A stretch of 64,000 nt of DNA, taken from an uncultured Hyphomonas sp. Lineage in GTDB: Bacteria; Pseudomonadota; Alphaproteobacteria; Caulobacterales; Hyphomonadaceae. The notes below the pieces were generated by a model, which was not told where the DNA came from, made no database searches, and saw only the letters and a program-made list of their open reading frames with translations. Both the position numbers and the translations under genes were made by a program. Within the stretch, counting starts at the first letter, position 1; each line of letters opens with the position of its first letter. The stretch covers positions 124,001-188,000 of the forward strand of contig NZ_OY787456.1 of assembly GCF_963678875.1 (NCBI RefSeq). The letters run 5' to 3'. Positions 1-8,499 of this stretch are shown here, in pieces.

Positions 1-174
1 GACATGGTTCATCCGGTAACGCAGGTCACCGCACTTGGCCCATGGCTTGGCGGCCGGACACAGCTCGCGCTGCCAGACTGCCAATCGCATTGTGCGGTGA
101 TCATCCAAGAAGCCGGATTCGGCCCGGTTCTGGCCGCCCTGCCGCTGGACCCGCCCGAAGCGCAGCAGCCTTAA
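1..174 (+). CDS. 3' end of a truncated gene, unknown product
   Basis: An open frame runs from the window edge to TAA and reads as a plausible protein tail (about 57 residues ending EAQQP). It contains two Cys in a DCQSHC context. It converges on the DUF4340 gene and overlaps its stop by four bases, a common tail-to-tail arrangement. The start and most of the protein lie outside the window. I do not recognise the family; a chance open frame in GC-rich DNA is possible. Confidence 0.45.
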   Translation, partial: DMVHPVTQVTALGPWLGGRTQLALPDCQSHCAVIIQEAGFGPVLAALPLDPPEAQQP

Positions 175-1223
175 GGCGTCTCTGGCGGCGTCTCCGGCAC
201 GGCAATTTCCGGCGGCCTGACGATGGAGCTCACCGCCGGGGTGAAATCGTTCCAGTCGTATTCGGACAATTCAAACGCCCAGCCGGTCGCCTTGTCATTG
301 ATCGTGCTGCCGCGATGCGCGCCTTCGCCTGCTTCGATGGCTCGCAGCGTGACGAAGAAGCCATCGGCTTCGCGATAGGCTTCGACTGCGACTTCCAGCC
401 CGTCATGCGTCTCTGTGATGTGCCGGCCGACGGGCCGTGTCGCGAGGTCTGCGGCGGGTTTCACGCCGATGGGCTGGAACCGGCTGAGCGCGAGCGCGGG
501 CGTCGAGGCGGCGATGCGGCTGATGAGGCGGAAATCCTGATAGGGCGGGCCGGGACGGAAGCTGCGCTCGCTGGTGCCGACGGCGCGCTGCAGGTAGAGG
601 CTCTCGCCAATCCGGTCGAACAGGCGGACGGCCGATACGGCATCGGGGCTGATGTCGAGAATGTCGAGGTCCAGCCAGGCATCGCCATTGTAGAGCGGCG
701 GCAGGTCGCCGCTCACCTGATAAGCCTGTGTTTCATCCGGGCGCCGCGCATAGAGATGTTCGCCCTTGCGGCCGGTGATGATGCCGGCGGTCACCTCGCC
801 AGCGCTGTTGGCGAGTTCGATCAGCGCGCCGGTGCCACCCTCGCGCGGATCACCGAGGCCGACCCGGTTCAGCTTGCCGGGGTCACGCGTCCGCGCTTCG
901 CCCCAGGTCAGCTCGCCCAGCCCGGTGGCAAGCTCGGCCAGCCGGTCGGCACGGACGGGATAGCCATGCGTGCCTTCCAGCGTCCAGCCATCCACACTGT
1001 TCAGCAGGCGGTAGGATTCGTCGGCCAGCGTCACGCGGATCTCGGCGGCTTCGGCGCGGGTTTCGGCAAAGCCGGGCAGCACGGGCTGGCCCGTTCGGCC
1101 TGTCTGGGCAGGTCCGCCCCGGAAGTCGAGATGCGCGAGCACGGCCAGCAGCGACAGTGCGGCTGCAAGGGCGGCGAGGATCTGCAGGCGCTTGCGGCGC
1201 TGGCGCTGGCGGAGTTCGGTCAT
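171..1223 (-). CDS. DUF4340 domain-containing protein, Gld-type ABC module partner
   Basis: A 350-residue protein with a basic N-terminus, one membrane segment at about residues 12-30, and a long exported beta-rich region typical of DUF4340. Its ATG overlaps the stop of the GldG-like gene by four bases (ATGA), so the two are probably translationally coupled. DUF4340 proteins usually sit directly after GldG-like proteins in this kind of ABC operon, and the same order is seen here. It probably works at the cytoplasmic membrane facing the periplasm. The transported substrate is unknown. Family assignment rests on sequence style plus context, not on a catalytic motif. Confidence 0.75.
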   Translation of the reverse strand: MTELRQRQRRKRLQILAALAAALSLLAVLAHLDFRGGPAQTGRTGQPVLPGFAETRAEAAEIRVTLADESYRLLNSVDGWTLEGTHGYPVRADRLAELATGLGELTWGEARTRDPGKLNRVGLGDPREGGTGALIELANSAGEVTAGIITGRKGEHLYARRPDETQAYQVSGDLPPLYNGDAWLDLDILDISPDAVSAVRLFDRIGESLYLQRAVGTSERSFRPGPPYQDFRLISRIAASTPALALSRFQPIGVKPAADLATRPVGRHITETHDGLEVAVEAYREADGFFVTLRAIEAGEGAHRGSTINDKATGWAFELSEYDWNDFTPAVSSIVRPPEIAVPETPPETP

Positions 1224-3118
1224 GACTCCCTCCGTGCGCGTACCTGCTGGCGGCGCCAGACGAGCAGGCCGGCCAGCGCGATCAGGATCGGCCCGCCCCA
1301 GATATTGATGGCTTTCAGCGTCGCTTCCATCCGGTCGATGTCGCGCCGGTAGTCGCGCTCGATGGCGCGCAGCTCTCCGCGCAGGGACACGATCCGCTCG
1401 CGCAGCTGGCCAAGCTCGATGCGTTCATCGTCGGTCAGGTCCGCGGCCTCGTCCCCTTCGAAGAAGCCGTCGGTGGAGCCGATCGCCTGCAGCTCTTCCA
1501 GCCGCCCCTGCGCTTCGCTGAGGCTGGCTTCGAGTTCGGCCTGCTGACGGAAATACTTGGCTTCGGCCGAGGCGCGCATCCGGTCGATCCGGGCCATCGG
1601 GCGCAGGCTCGGTGCGCGCGACCGCAGCCGCGAGAGTTCCCCGCCGCCCGCCAGCGCATCCAGTGCGTTCAGCACCAGCGCGCCATTGTCGGCCACCACG
1701 ATGTCACGGCCCGGCACGATATAGAAATCGTCGGCGATGAAATCGACATCGGCAATGAAGACAAGCTCTGCGGCGGTCTCGCTGGCCGAGATGTGGGGCG
1801 GCGCATTGGCAGCATCGGCGCGGGCCAGTTCCGCCATGACGGGGTCTGACGGTTCGTCCAGCGCCGGGGCCCCGGCCGGGAAAATGGTTCCGAGCTGACC
1901 GGACAGGCGCGCGGCCAGCACCAGCGGGCCCGGCTGTGTCTGGTAGGATTTCAGCGTGTCAGACGGCGTCATGTCGTGCACCGCCTTTTCGGCGTCGATA
2001 TATGAGGGGCTTGGGCCCGTCTCGATCAGCGGCGAGAAGGTGACGCCTGCCGGCAGTTCCGACACGACGAGGGCGCCCGGCGCACCGAAATTCACCACCC
2101 GCGTCAGGTCTGCCGTGATCAGATCGTCCTGGTTCATGTCACCAGCGGGTGCGCCGATGAACAGTGGATGGGCCTGTTCCTCGATCCGCCCATCGCCGAC
2201 ATCGACCGGCACAGGCAGGGACCCGGCCGCATCTGCCACCGCATCATGCGAAAGCGAGATGCCCCAGGCCTCTCCCAGCTTGCCGAGACCGGATCGTGCC
2301 CCGGCATCCGAAATGTCGAACAGGCCCTGACTGACCGCCGTCTTGGCGGCGGGGTCGACGAGGAACACCGCCCGGCCCTTGCGCAGCACAAACTGGTCGA
2401 TCAGCCATTGTTGCCGGTCTGACAGGGGTGGCGGGTGCGCGACCAGCAGGACGTCGAGGTCAGCCGGCAGGGACTGGAACTGATCGGAAATCGGCACGAT
2501 GTCGAATGACCGGTCGATATCCGCGAGCAGCGTGTAGCCGCCCTGTCCGCCCGGCGCCGACATGCCCGGCAGCGTCGTCAGGATGCCGACGCGCGGCGGG
2601 TCCGGGTCGTCCAGCCGGGAGACCATGCGGGTCAGGTCGTATTCCAGCGAGACTTCACGCTCCGGCGCGAGGAACGGGATTACGCGCTGGTCGTCGATCG
2701 TGTTGTGGCCGATGATGCCGAAATAGAGTGGGTCGTCGCCATTCGTGTCGATGGCGGTGATGCCGGCGGCCAGCGCCTCGTCCTCGGCGGGGGAGAAGGG
2801 CGTCGGGTCAATCTCCCGCACGCGGACAGAACCGCCTGACTGGGATTCATAGGCTTTCAGCAATTCCCTCACGCGGGCGGCATAGGCGCGCACCGCCGGA
2901 TAGTCCTGTGCAACGCTGCGCGAATAGACGAGCGTCACATCCACCGGCTCGGCAATGTCGGAAAGCTTCTCCCGCGTCGCCTTGGACAGCGAGTAGAGAT
3001 GGTTCTCGGTAAAATCGATCTGCGCGCCGGTCAGGACTTTCTGGGCCAGCAGGTTTCCCGACACGAAAATGACGGTGACAAGCGCGGTTGCGATCAGGAG
3101 GTAGTGTTTCGATTTCAT
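1220..3118 (-). CDS. GldG-like ABC transporter auxiliary protein
   Basis: A 632-residue protein with an N-terminal membrane anchor (about residues 7-25), a large extracytoplasmic domain, a coiled-coil-like stretch rich in Glu, Arg and Leu at about 515-595, and a C-terminal membrane segment (about 603-622) followed by a short basic tail. This matches the GldG/ABC_transp_aux (DUF7088-type) architecture. It follows the permease gene with one base between the stop and this ATG. In Bacteroidota the GldA-F-G proteins are linked to gliding. Alphaproteobacteria do not use that machinery, so the role here is unknown; export or envelope assembly is a guess. Confidence 0.8.
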   Translation of the reverse strand: MKSKHYLLIATALVTVIFVSGNLLAQKVLTGAQIDFTENHLYSLSKATREKLSDIAEPVDVTLVYSRSVAQDYPAVRAYAARVRELLKAYESQSGGSVRVREIDPTPFSPAEDEALAAGITAIDTNGDDPLYFGIIGHNTIDDQRVIPFLAPEREVSLEYDLTRMVSRLDDPDPPRVGILTTLPGMSAPGGQGGYTLLADIDRSFDIVPISDQFQSLPADLDVLLVAHPPPLSDRQQWLIDQFVLRKGRAVFLVDPAAKTAVSQGLFDISDAGARSGLGKLGEAWGISLSHDAVADAAGSLPVPVDVGDGRIEEQAHPLFIGAPAGDMNQDDLITADLTRVVNFGAPGALVVSELPAGVTFSPLIETGPSPSYIDAEKAVHDMTPSDTLKSYQTQPGPLVLAARLSGQLGTIFPAGAPALDEPSDPVMAELARADAANAPPHISASETAAELVFIADVDFIADDFYIVPGRDIVVADNGALVLNALDALAGGGELSRLRSRAPSLRPMARIDRMRASAEAKYFRQQAELEASLSEAQGRLEELQAIGSTDGFFEGDEAADLTDDERIELGQLRERIVSLRGELRAIERDYRRDIDRMEATLKAINIWGGPILIALAGLLVWRRQQVRARRES

Positions 3119-3119
3119 C

Positions 3120-3878
3120 TCAGCCGAGCCTCTGACGGGCGGCCCAGAGGCCGTTGAGGATGGCCCAGAAGGCGGTGAAGCCGAGGAAGAACATCACCGA
3201 GCGCAATTCCAGTACGCCGCGCTGGGCGCCCTCGAACTGCGTCAGGAAGGAAAATTGCGCGACAAGGTCGGCAAAGCCTGTCCCGAACACCGCCTTCACG
3301 GTGGAGAGGACCAGCGGCCAGCCCGCCGCAGTGAAGGCGAACGCGATCAGGACACTGATGACGAAAGCCGTCACCTGGCTGCCCGTCAGCGCCGAAACCG
3401 CAGAGCCGATGGAGAGATAGGCGCCCGCCATCAGGAAGCTCACCAGATAGGTCAGCGCGATGGCCGTATTGTCCGGCCCGCCGAGATAATTCACCGTGAT
3501 CCACATCGGGAAGGTCAGCAGCAGGCCGACGCCGGCCACAGTCCATGCAGCGCAGAGCTTGCCGAGCACCAGCCCCGGCATGCCGAGCGGCAGGGAGAGC
3601 AAGAGCTCGTCCGTGCCCGCGCCCTGTTCATCCGCCCAGAGGCGCATGGCGAGCGCCGGCAGGAAGATCATGTAGAGCCAGGGGTGCCAGACGAAGAAGG
3701 TCGCAAGGTCGGCAGAGCCAGTATCGAAAAAGCCGCCTGCCTCCCAGGTGAACACGCCGAGCGCGAGCAGGAAGACCGCAAGGAAGACATAGGCCATGGG
3801 CGTCGCGAAATAGGCGCCAAGCTCGCGCCGGTAGGTCGCGCCGAAGCCGCCCATCTGCTGTCGCAGGAGATCCATCAT
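3120..3878 (-). CDS. ABC-2 type transporter permease, GldF-like
   Basis: A 252-residue integral membrane protein with about six hydrophobic segments and the ABC-2 permease pattern. A periplasmic loop includes WADEQGAGTDELLLSLPL, typical of GldF-type permeases (the motif around E-x-x-x-GT-x-ELLL-S-P). It overlaps the ATPase gene by four bases (ATGA), showing tight coupling. It should form the membrane channel of the transporter powered by the neighbouring GldA-like ATPase. Substrate unknown. Confidence 0.85.
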   Translation of the reverse strand: MMDLLRQQMGGFGATYRRELGAYFATPMAYVFLAVFLLALGVFTWEAGGFFDTGSADLATFFVWHPWLYMIFLPALAMRLWADEQGAGTDELLLSLPLGMPGLVLGKLCAAWTVAGVGLLLTFPMWITVNYLGGPDNTAIALTYLVSFLMAGAYLSIGSAVSALTGSQVTAFVISVLIAFAFTAAGWPLVLSTVKAVFGTGFADLVAQFSFLTQFEGAQRGVLELRSVMFFLGFTAFWAILNGLWAARQRLG

Positions 3879-4606
3879 CGTGCGTTCGCCTCGGCCTGGT
3901 CGGTCAGGCGCATGAAGGCGCTTTCCAGCGATCCGTCATCGGATGTCTTCGCCAGTTCCACCGGTGTTGCGTCCGCGACCACGCGGCCCCGGTCCACGAC
4001 GATGGCGCGCGTGCACATGGCCGGCACTTCGGTCAGCGTGTGGGTGGAGATCAGGATCGCCTTGGTCGGCGCCATGCGGGCGATGAGGGCGCGGACGGCG
4101 CGCTTCTGATTGGGGTCGAGGCCATCGGTCGGCTCGTCCAGCAACAGGACCGGCGGGTCGTGCAGGATCGCCCCGGCCAGCCCCACGCGGCGGCGATAGC
4201 CTTTGGAGAGGGAGCCGATCCGCTGGCCTGCCACGGTGGTGATGCGCGCATCGGCAATGGCGCGCTCCACCGCGTCCTTGCGTTTCGCGCGGTCGATCTT
4301 GCGGGCGGCGGCCATGAAGTTCAGGAATTCCGGCGGCGTCATGTCGTCATAGAGCGGCGCGCCTTCGGGCAGGTAGCCAAGCGCGGCCTGTGCCTGCCTG
4401 CGATTGGAAACGATGGACTTGCCGTCGATCAGCGCGTCGCCTGCATCCGGCTCCAGCACGCCTGCGATCATGCGCATGGTCGTGGACTTGCCCGCACCAT
4501 TGGGCCCGAGGAAGCCGAGCACCGTGCCTTTTTCGAGCGTGAAGGATACGCCCTGCACGGCGCGCTTGGCGCCAAAGCTTTTTTCCAGACTGCGAATGTC
4601 GAGCAT
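3875..4606 (-). CDS. ABC transporter ATP-binding protein, GldA-like
   Basis: A 243-residue nucleotide-binding subunit. Visible motifs are Walker A GPNGAGKST (about residues 34-42), signature LSKGYRRR (about 131-138), Walker B LLLDEPTDGLDP (about 152-163) and a switch His in ISTHTL. It couples ATP hydrolysis to the GldF-like permease. It is the first gene of the four-gene ABC module and lies 97 bases after the creatininase gene on the same strand, so it could share the purE transcript or have its own promoter in that gap, where I see no strong one. Confidence 0.9.
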   Translation of the reverse strand: MLDIRSLEKSFGAKRAVQGVSFTLEKGTVLGFLGPNGAGKSTTMRMIAGVLEPDAGDALIDGKSIVSNRRQAQAALGYLPEGAPLYDDMTPPEFLNFMAAARKIDRAKRKDAVERAIADARITTVAGQRIGSLSKGYRRRVGLAGAILHDPPVLLLDEPTDGLDPNQKRAVRALIARMAPTKAILISTHTLTEVPAMCTRAIVVDRGRVVADATPVELAKTSDDGSLESAFMRLTDQAEANAR

Positions 4607-4703
4607 TCTCTGGTTCAGACGCCTCTTATCATGAGAGATTCTGATACCGCCCTTGGCCGCATCTGGCCAGTGACTGGAAAATTACGCTGACAGTAAGGTT
4701 CGG

Positions 4704-5459
4704 TTACGCCGCGAAGCGTTTCACCTCTTCCAGAACCGCTTTTGCGGCCGCTTCCACGATTTTTCCGCCATCTTCGGCATTGGACTGGGTCGGGTCGGAG
4801 CCGATGCGGCCATCCGGGAAGTCGCGGCGGTATTGCACCGCATCGCCGATCTTGCCGTTGGGCGCGATTTTCGGGCTCATCTCCACCTCCGGCCGGGCCC
4901 GGTCCGGATAGCCGAAATAGGTGACCGAGACTTCGGAAGCCGTCGCGTGGCTGCCATGGCCGACAGGGTAGAGCTGGTTGCAGAGCTGCATGACCGGCGA
5001 GAAGTCCCACCAGTTGCGCAGTTTCAGCGTCAGGCCGGGGCGGTTGTCGGCGCCGCGCGGGTCAAAACTGCGCCGGGCGTGGATCTCCGAGAAAGCCGCT
5101 TCGATCGTGGCGATGTTCCCGCCATGGCCGTTCAGCCAGTAGATCCGCTCAAAGCCGTGGCGCATCAGGCTTTCGGTCCAGTCCGCCATGGCTGCGATCA
5201 TCGTGGTGGGGCGCAGCGTGATCGTGCCCGGAAAGCCAAGATGATGCTGCGCGCAGCCGACCGAGAAGGTCGGGCCGACCAGAACATCGTCCGGCGCCTG
5301 CGCCTCGGCATGGCGGGCGATGATTTCGGGGCAGAGCGCATCGGTGCCGATAAAGCCGTTCGGCCCGTGCTGTTCCATCGAGCCGATGGGGATCAGGATC
5401 GTGCGTGATTTCTGCAGCCAGGCTTCGATATCCTGCCAGGTGGAGACGGGAAGCAGCAT
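4704..5459 (-). CDS. Creatininase family protein
   Basis: A 251-residue protein with metal-site motifs of the creatininase superfamily: IPIGSMEQHGPN (about residues 23-34, Glu and His ligands), GTDALCPEIIARHAE just after, and NGHGGN near residue 109. Family members are amidohydrolases acting on creatinine, mycofactocin peptides or 3-dehydro-compounds such as formamidopyrimidine in riboflavin/F420 synthesis. Which reaction applies here cannot be told. It begins 15 bases after purK on the same strand and so probably belongs to the purE-purK operon; a purine- or formamide-related substrate is possible but is only inference. Confidence 0.85.
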   Translation of the reverse strand: MLLPVSTWQDIEAWLQKSRTILIPIGSMEQHGPNGFIGTDALCPEIIARHAEAQAPDDVLVGPTFSVGCAQHHLGFPGTITLRPTTMIAAMADWTESLMRHGFERIYWLNGHGGNIATIEAAFSEIHARRSFDPRGADNRPGLTLKLRNWWDFSPVMQLCNQLYPVGHGSHATASEVSVTYFGYPDRARPEVEMSPKIAPNGKIGDAVQYRRDFPDGRIGSDPTQSNAEDGGKIVEAAAKAVLEEVKRFAA

Positions 5460-5474
5460 GGGATCTGTCCTCTT

Positions 5475-6554
5475 CTAGGTCTTCCGGGGGGCGAGCCGCC
5501 GCGTGATATGGCCCATCTTGCGGCCGGGCCGGGCTTCATGCTTGCCATAAAGGGTCAGCACGTCGCCGGGGGCAAGGTCGGCCGGGTCGACATTGCCGGC
5601 TTCGCCGATCAGGTTTTCCATCTCGGCATCGAACAGGCGGCGCGTGTCGCCCAGCGGCCAGCCGCAGATGGCACGGATATGCTGTTCGAACTGGCCGGTC
5701 TGGCAGGCTTCTGGCGTCCAGTGGCCCGAATTGTGGACGCGCGGCGCAAATTCATTCGCCAGCAGGCTGCCATCCGGCAGCACGAACAGTTCCAGCGCCA
5801 GCACGCCGACATGACCCAGCGCATCGACCAGCGCGATGGCTTTTTCCCGCGCGGCCTGCTCCACGTTGAGCGGCAGGCCGGAGGGCGCGGTCGAGGTCGC
5901 AAGGATGCCGTCCCTGTGCACATTGCGCGGCGGGGCCCAGGTCGCCGTCTCCCCAAGGCTGGAGCGGGCGACGATGACCGAGATTTCGCATTCGAACGGC
6001 ACGGGCGCTTCCAGCACGCAGGGCGCGGCGCCGACATCGGCCCAGGCGGCGGCGATGTCATCGGGGGAGCGAACCCAGGCCTGGCCCTTGCCGTCATAGC
6101 CGTCGCGGCGGGTCTTCAGCAGTCCTGTGCCGCCGAGTTCAGGCAATGCCCTGGCAATGTCATGATCCGAATTGATCACGCGATAGTCCGCCGTAGCGAT
6201 GCCGATATCGTTCAGGAAGGCCTTCTCCTCGGCCCGGTCCTGCGAGGTCGCGAGCGATTTGGCGCCCGGGTGAAGATGCGTGCCGGCATCCTCGATGGCC
6301 TCGGCGGCGGCGACCGGGATGTTCTCGAATTCCAGCGTGATGACGGCGCAGGCCTTGGCGAACTCTGCCAGCAAGGCCTTGTTATCATAGGCGCCTTTCC
6401 AGTGATGGCGGGCAACGCGGGCGGCCGGCGGATCGTCTTCCGGGCAATAGATGTCGACATCGAAGCCAAGGCGCTGCGCGGCATTCGCCAGCATGCGGCC
6501 CAACTGGCCGCCGCCAAGGATCCCGATAACGCTGCCAGTCGGGACGGGCGTCAT
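5475..6554 (-). CDS. purK: N5-carboxyaminoimidazole ribonucleotide synthase
   Basis: A 359-residue ATP-grasp enzyme that carboxylates AIR with bicarbonate and ATP to N5-CAIR in de novo purine synthesis. The N-terminus has GILGGGQLGRML (about residues 10-21). Later motifs fit PurK, including KTRRDGYDGKGQ in the ATP-binding region and NEFAPRVHNSGHWT near residue 265. The length is normal. Its ATG overlaps the purE stop by four bases (ATGA), giving the classical purE-purK pair. Confidence 0.95.
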   Translation of the reverse strand: MTPVPTGSVIGILGGGQLGRMLANAAQRLGFDVDIYCPEDDPPAARVARHHWKGAYDNKALLAEFAKACAVITLEFENIPVAAAEAIEDAGTHLHPGAKSLATSQDRAEEKAFLNDIGIATADYRVINSDHDIARALPELGGTGLLKTRRDGYDGKGQAWVRSPDDIAAAWADVGAAPCVLEAPVPFECEISVIVARSSLGETATWAPPRNVHRDGILATSTAPSGLPLNVEQAAREKAIALVDALGHVGVLALELFVLPDGSLLANEFAPRVHNSGHWTPEACQTGQFEQHIRAICGWPLGDTRRLFDAEMENLIGEAGNVDPADLAPGDVLTLYGKHEARPGRKMGHITRRLAPRKT

Positions 6555-7045
6555 CCTTCCGGCGTCTCCCCCACACCATCGGTCTGCGACTGGCGATAGG
6601 CGTCGAGCTTCGCAGCGACGCTCTCGTCTTCCAGCGCCACGATGGAGGCGGCCATGATGCCGGCGTTCACGGCGCCCGCTTCACCGATGGCAAGCGTGCC
6701 GACCGGCACGCCGCGCGGCATCTGGACGATGGAGAGCAGGCTGTCGAGGCCGGACAGGGTCTTCGACTGAACGGGCACGCCCAGCACGGGCAGGGGGGTC
6801 ATCGAGGCCGCCATGCCGGGCAGGTGGGCAGCCCCTCCAGCGCCTGCGATGATCACTTTCAGGCCTCTCGCCTTTGCGCCCTTGGCATAGCTGACCAGCC
6901 TGTCCGGCGTGCGGTGAGCCGACACAATCCGGGCTTCGTAGGCGACGCCGAGTTCGCCCAGAAGGCGAGCGGCTTCCTTCATCACCGGCCAGTCCGACTG
7001 ACTGCCCATGATGATGCCGACCTTGGGGGATTCGCTTGTTGCCAT
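6551..7045 (-). CDS. purE: N5-carboxyaminoimidazole ribonucleotide mutase
   Basis: A 164-residue protein converting N5-CAIR to CAIR. Diagnostic motifs are GSQSDWPVM near the N-terminus, SAHRTPD with the catalytic His, and GAGGAAHLPGM. The start was placed at the ATG giving MATSESPKVGIIMG, because an AACGAGGA ribosome-binding site precedes it and upstream codons do not resemble PurE. It is first in the purE-purK-creatininase run and divergent from the diguanylate cyclase gene. Confidence 0.95.
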   Translation of the reverse strand: MATSESPKVGIIMGSQSDWPVMKEAARLLGELGVAYEARIVSAHRTPDRLVSYAKGAKARGLKVIIAGAGGAAHLPGMAASMTPLPVLGVPVQSKTLSGLDSLLSIVQMPRGVPVGTLAIGEAGAVNAGIMAASIVALEDESVAAKLDAYRQSQTDGVGETPEG

Positions 7046-7158
7046 GGCATCCTCGTTGGCGGAAAGCGCGCACCATATGCAGGCGGCCTGCCCCGTCAAC
7101 TGCCGCCTGCTGGGGGAACTCGCTCCACAAGCTGCCGGACAGCACGTATCGTCAGGAA

Positions 7159-7845
7159 ATGGCAGATGACGGCTTCCATGTGCAGGCAGAGCGGCGGCGG
7201 GCGCTGATCGACATCCTGGGTGTCGATCTGACGAGCGTTGACCGGCAGACGCGCGCCGCCATCGAGGCGCTTTGCGACGAGGTCATCGCCCTGCGGGAAG
7301 ACCTCGCCAGCGCCCGGAAGGCCTTGTCGGAAGCCGAATTGCTGGCCGACAATGATGCCCTCTGCCCCATGTTCAACCGGCGCGCCTTCGAGCGCGAAGT
7401 CCGCCGCGAAATCGCGCTGGCCAGCCGTTTCGGCACGCCGCTCAGCCTGATTTTCACCGATCTTGACCATTTCAAGCCGGTGAACGACATCTTCGGCCAC
7501 GCCACGGGTGATGCCGTGCTGCTGAAAGTTTCGGAAATCCTGCTCAGCCTCACGCGCGATACCGACATTGTCGGGCGCCTTGGCGGGGACGAGTTCGGCA
7601 TCGTGCTGTCGCAGGCGACCCTTGCCGATTCACAGCGCAAGGCCGCCCAGCTGACGGAGCGGATCGATGCCCTGACGGTGCGCGGCGCAGCCGATGCGCC
7701 GGACAGGCGCCTGCGCATCGGCGCCTCCTGCGGGGTGGTTGCCTGGCAACCAGGCGAAGACGCCCGGCACCTGATTGCGCGGGCCGATCAGGCCATGTTT
7801 GCGCAAAAAGCGAACAGGAAAGCCGGGCGTTCTGCCCGCGGTTGA
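7159..7845 (+). CDS. Diguanylate cyclase (GGDEF domain)
   Basis: A 228-residue cytosolic protein: a short N-terminal helical region with heptad character (about residues 20-60), then one GGDEF domain. It has DLDHFKPVND, an intact GGDEF, and RDTD exactly five residues before it, which is the product-inhibition I-site (RxxD). It should make cyclic di-GMP from two GTP and be feedback-inhibited. No sensor domain is visible. The start MADDGFHV is preferred over upstream in-frame codons, which overlap the purE promoter region and encode unlikely sequence. A second c-di-GMP protein lies at 45.8 kb. Confidence 0.88.
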   Translation: MADDGFHVQAERRRALIDILGVDLTSVDRQTRAAIEALCDEVIALREDLASARKALSEAELLADNDALCPMFNRRAFEREVRREIALASRFGTPLSLIFTDLDHFKPVNDIFGHATGDAVLLKVSEILLSLTRDTDIVGRLGGDEFGIVLSQATLADSQRKAAQLTERIDALTVRGAADAPDRRLRIGASCGVVAWQPGEDARHLIARADQAMFAQKANRKAGRSARG

Positions 7846-7960
7846 AGCGGAGTCTGATTCTGAAGGAGGATTCATTTGAGATCAGGGTGACGAAGGGTCA
7901 GCCTTATGCTTAAGTGTTGCTGTTAAGACACAGCCACTTAACAAGCAGAAGGAGACGAAT

Positions 7961-8128
7961 ATGTCGCTACAGGGCCGGAAAAGTGAGCTCGCCAACAAGC
8001 ACCGCCAGCTGGACCAGAGAATTGAAGAAGAAGAAAAACGCCCGGCTGCCGACACCCTTCGCCTCAAAGATCTCAAGCGACAGAAACTCAAGATTAAAGA
8101 AGAGCTGCGATGGCTTGAAGCCAGCTAA
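7961..8128 (+). CDS. DUF465 (YdcH-like) small coiled-coil protein
   Basis: A 55-residue, highly charged helical protein (MSLQGRKSELANKHRQLD... ending RWLEAS) matching the DUF465/YdcH family in size and in its central LKxxKLxIKEEL pattern. A strong GAAGGAGA ribosome-binding site sits six bases before ATG. Function is unknown for the family; these are abundant small proteins in alphaproteobacteria. The upstream gap carries CTTAAG/GTTAAG/CTTAAC hexamers that could be regulatory. Confidence 0.85.
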   Translation: MSLQGRKSELANKHRQLDQRIEEEEKRPAADTLRLKDLKRQKLKIKEELRWLEAS

Positions 8129-8145
8129 CGGCTGAATGGACCTGA

Positions 8146-8182
8146 GGTCCTTTCGCCGGTGTTTGCAGCAGGCGAAAGGACC
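8146..8182 (+). promoter_or_regulatory. Hairpin sequestering a Shine-Dalgarno sequence
   Basis: A perfect 12-bp inverted repeat, GGTCCTTTCGCC (8146-8157) and GGCGAAAGGACC (8171-8182), with a 13-base loop. The AAGGA at 8176-8180 is the only good ribosome-binding site for the ATG at 8189 and lies in the 3' arm. There is no T tract, so this is unlikely to be a terminator. Folding in mRNA would hide the ribosome-binding site. Confidence 0.6.
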
Positions 8183-8188
8183 GGTTCC

Positions 8189-8494
8189 ATGCGGGACATT
8201 TTCGATCAGGACAAATCACTCAGCCTGGGCGTGATCCGTCAGGCCGCAGGCATATTCAACCTGCTGCTGGCCGCCCTGGTGTTGCTGGCCGTGTTGCGCG
8301 GCCTCGGCCGCCTGTTCACCGGCCATTTCATCGGTGCATTCGTGGAAACCCTCGGGGCCTTTGCCGCGCTTGGCTTCCTGTTCCTGGTCGTGCGGCTGCT
8401 GACCGAGCTGCTGGCCGCGCTGCACCGCCTCAATGACCGGCTGACCATCCTTGGCGATGACCTGCGCTCCATCCGCAACGCGGAAGAGGACTGA
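8189..8494 (+). CDS. Small two-helix membrane protein, unknown function
   Basis: A 101-residue protein with two hydrophobic segments (about residues 18-38 and 50-72) and a short charged C-terminal helix ending IRNAEED. ATG at 8189 is preferred to the in-frame GTG at 8159, because the GTG lies in the loop of the 8146-8182 hairpin and AAGGA is correctly spaced for ATG. I do not recognise the family. It sits five bases before the SDR-like gene, so the two are probably co-expressed. Confidence 0.75.
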   Translation: MRDIFDQDKSLSLGVIRQAAGIFNLLLAALVLLAVLRGLGRLFTGHFIGAFVETLGAFAALGFLFLVVRLLTELLAALHRLNDRLTILGDDLRSIRNAEED

Positions 8495-8499
8495 GAGCC

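Noticed and set aside
42..1352. Long plus-strand frame over the DUF4340 gene
   Set aside because: Arg/Ala-rich shadow of the minus-strand gene with no family features; the minus frame has a matching domain and operon overlap.
7909..7942. Three TTAA hexamers as a CtrA-type site before the DUF465 gene
   Set aside because: The spacings between TTAA copies are 9 and 11 bases, not the 7 expected for CtrA half-sites.
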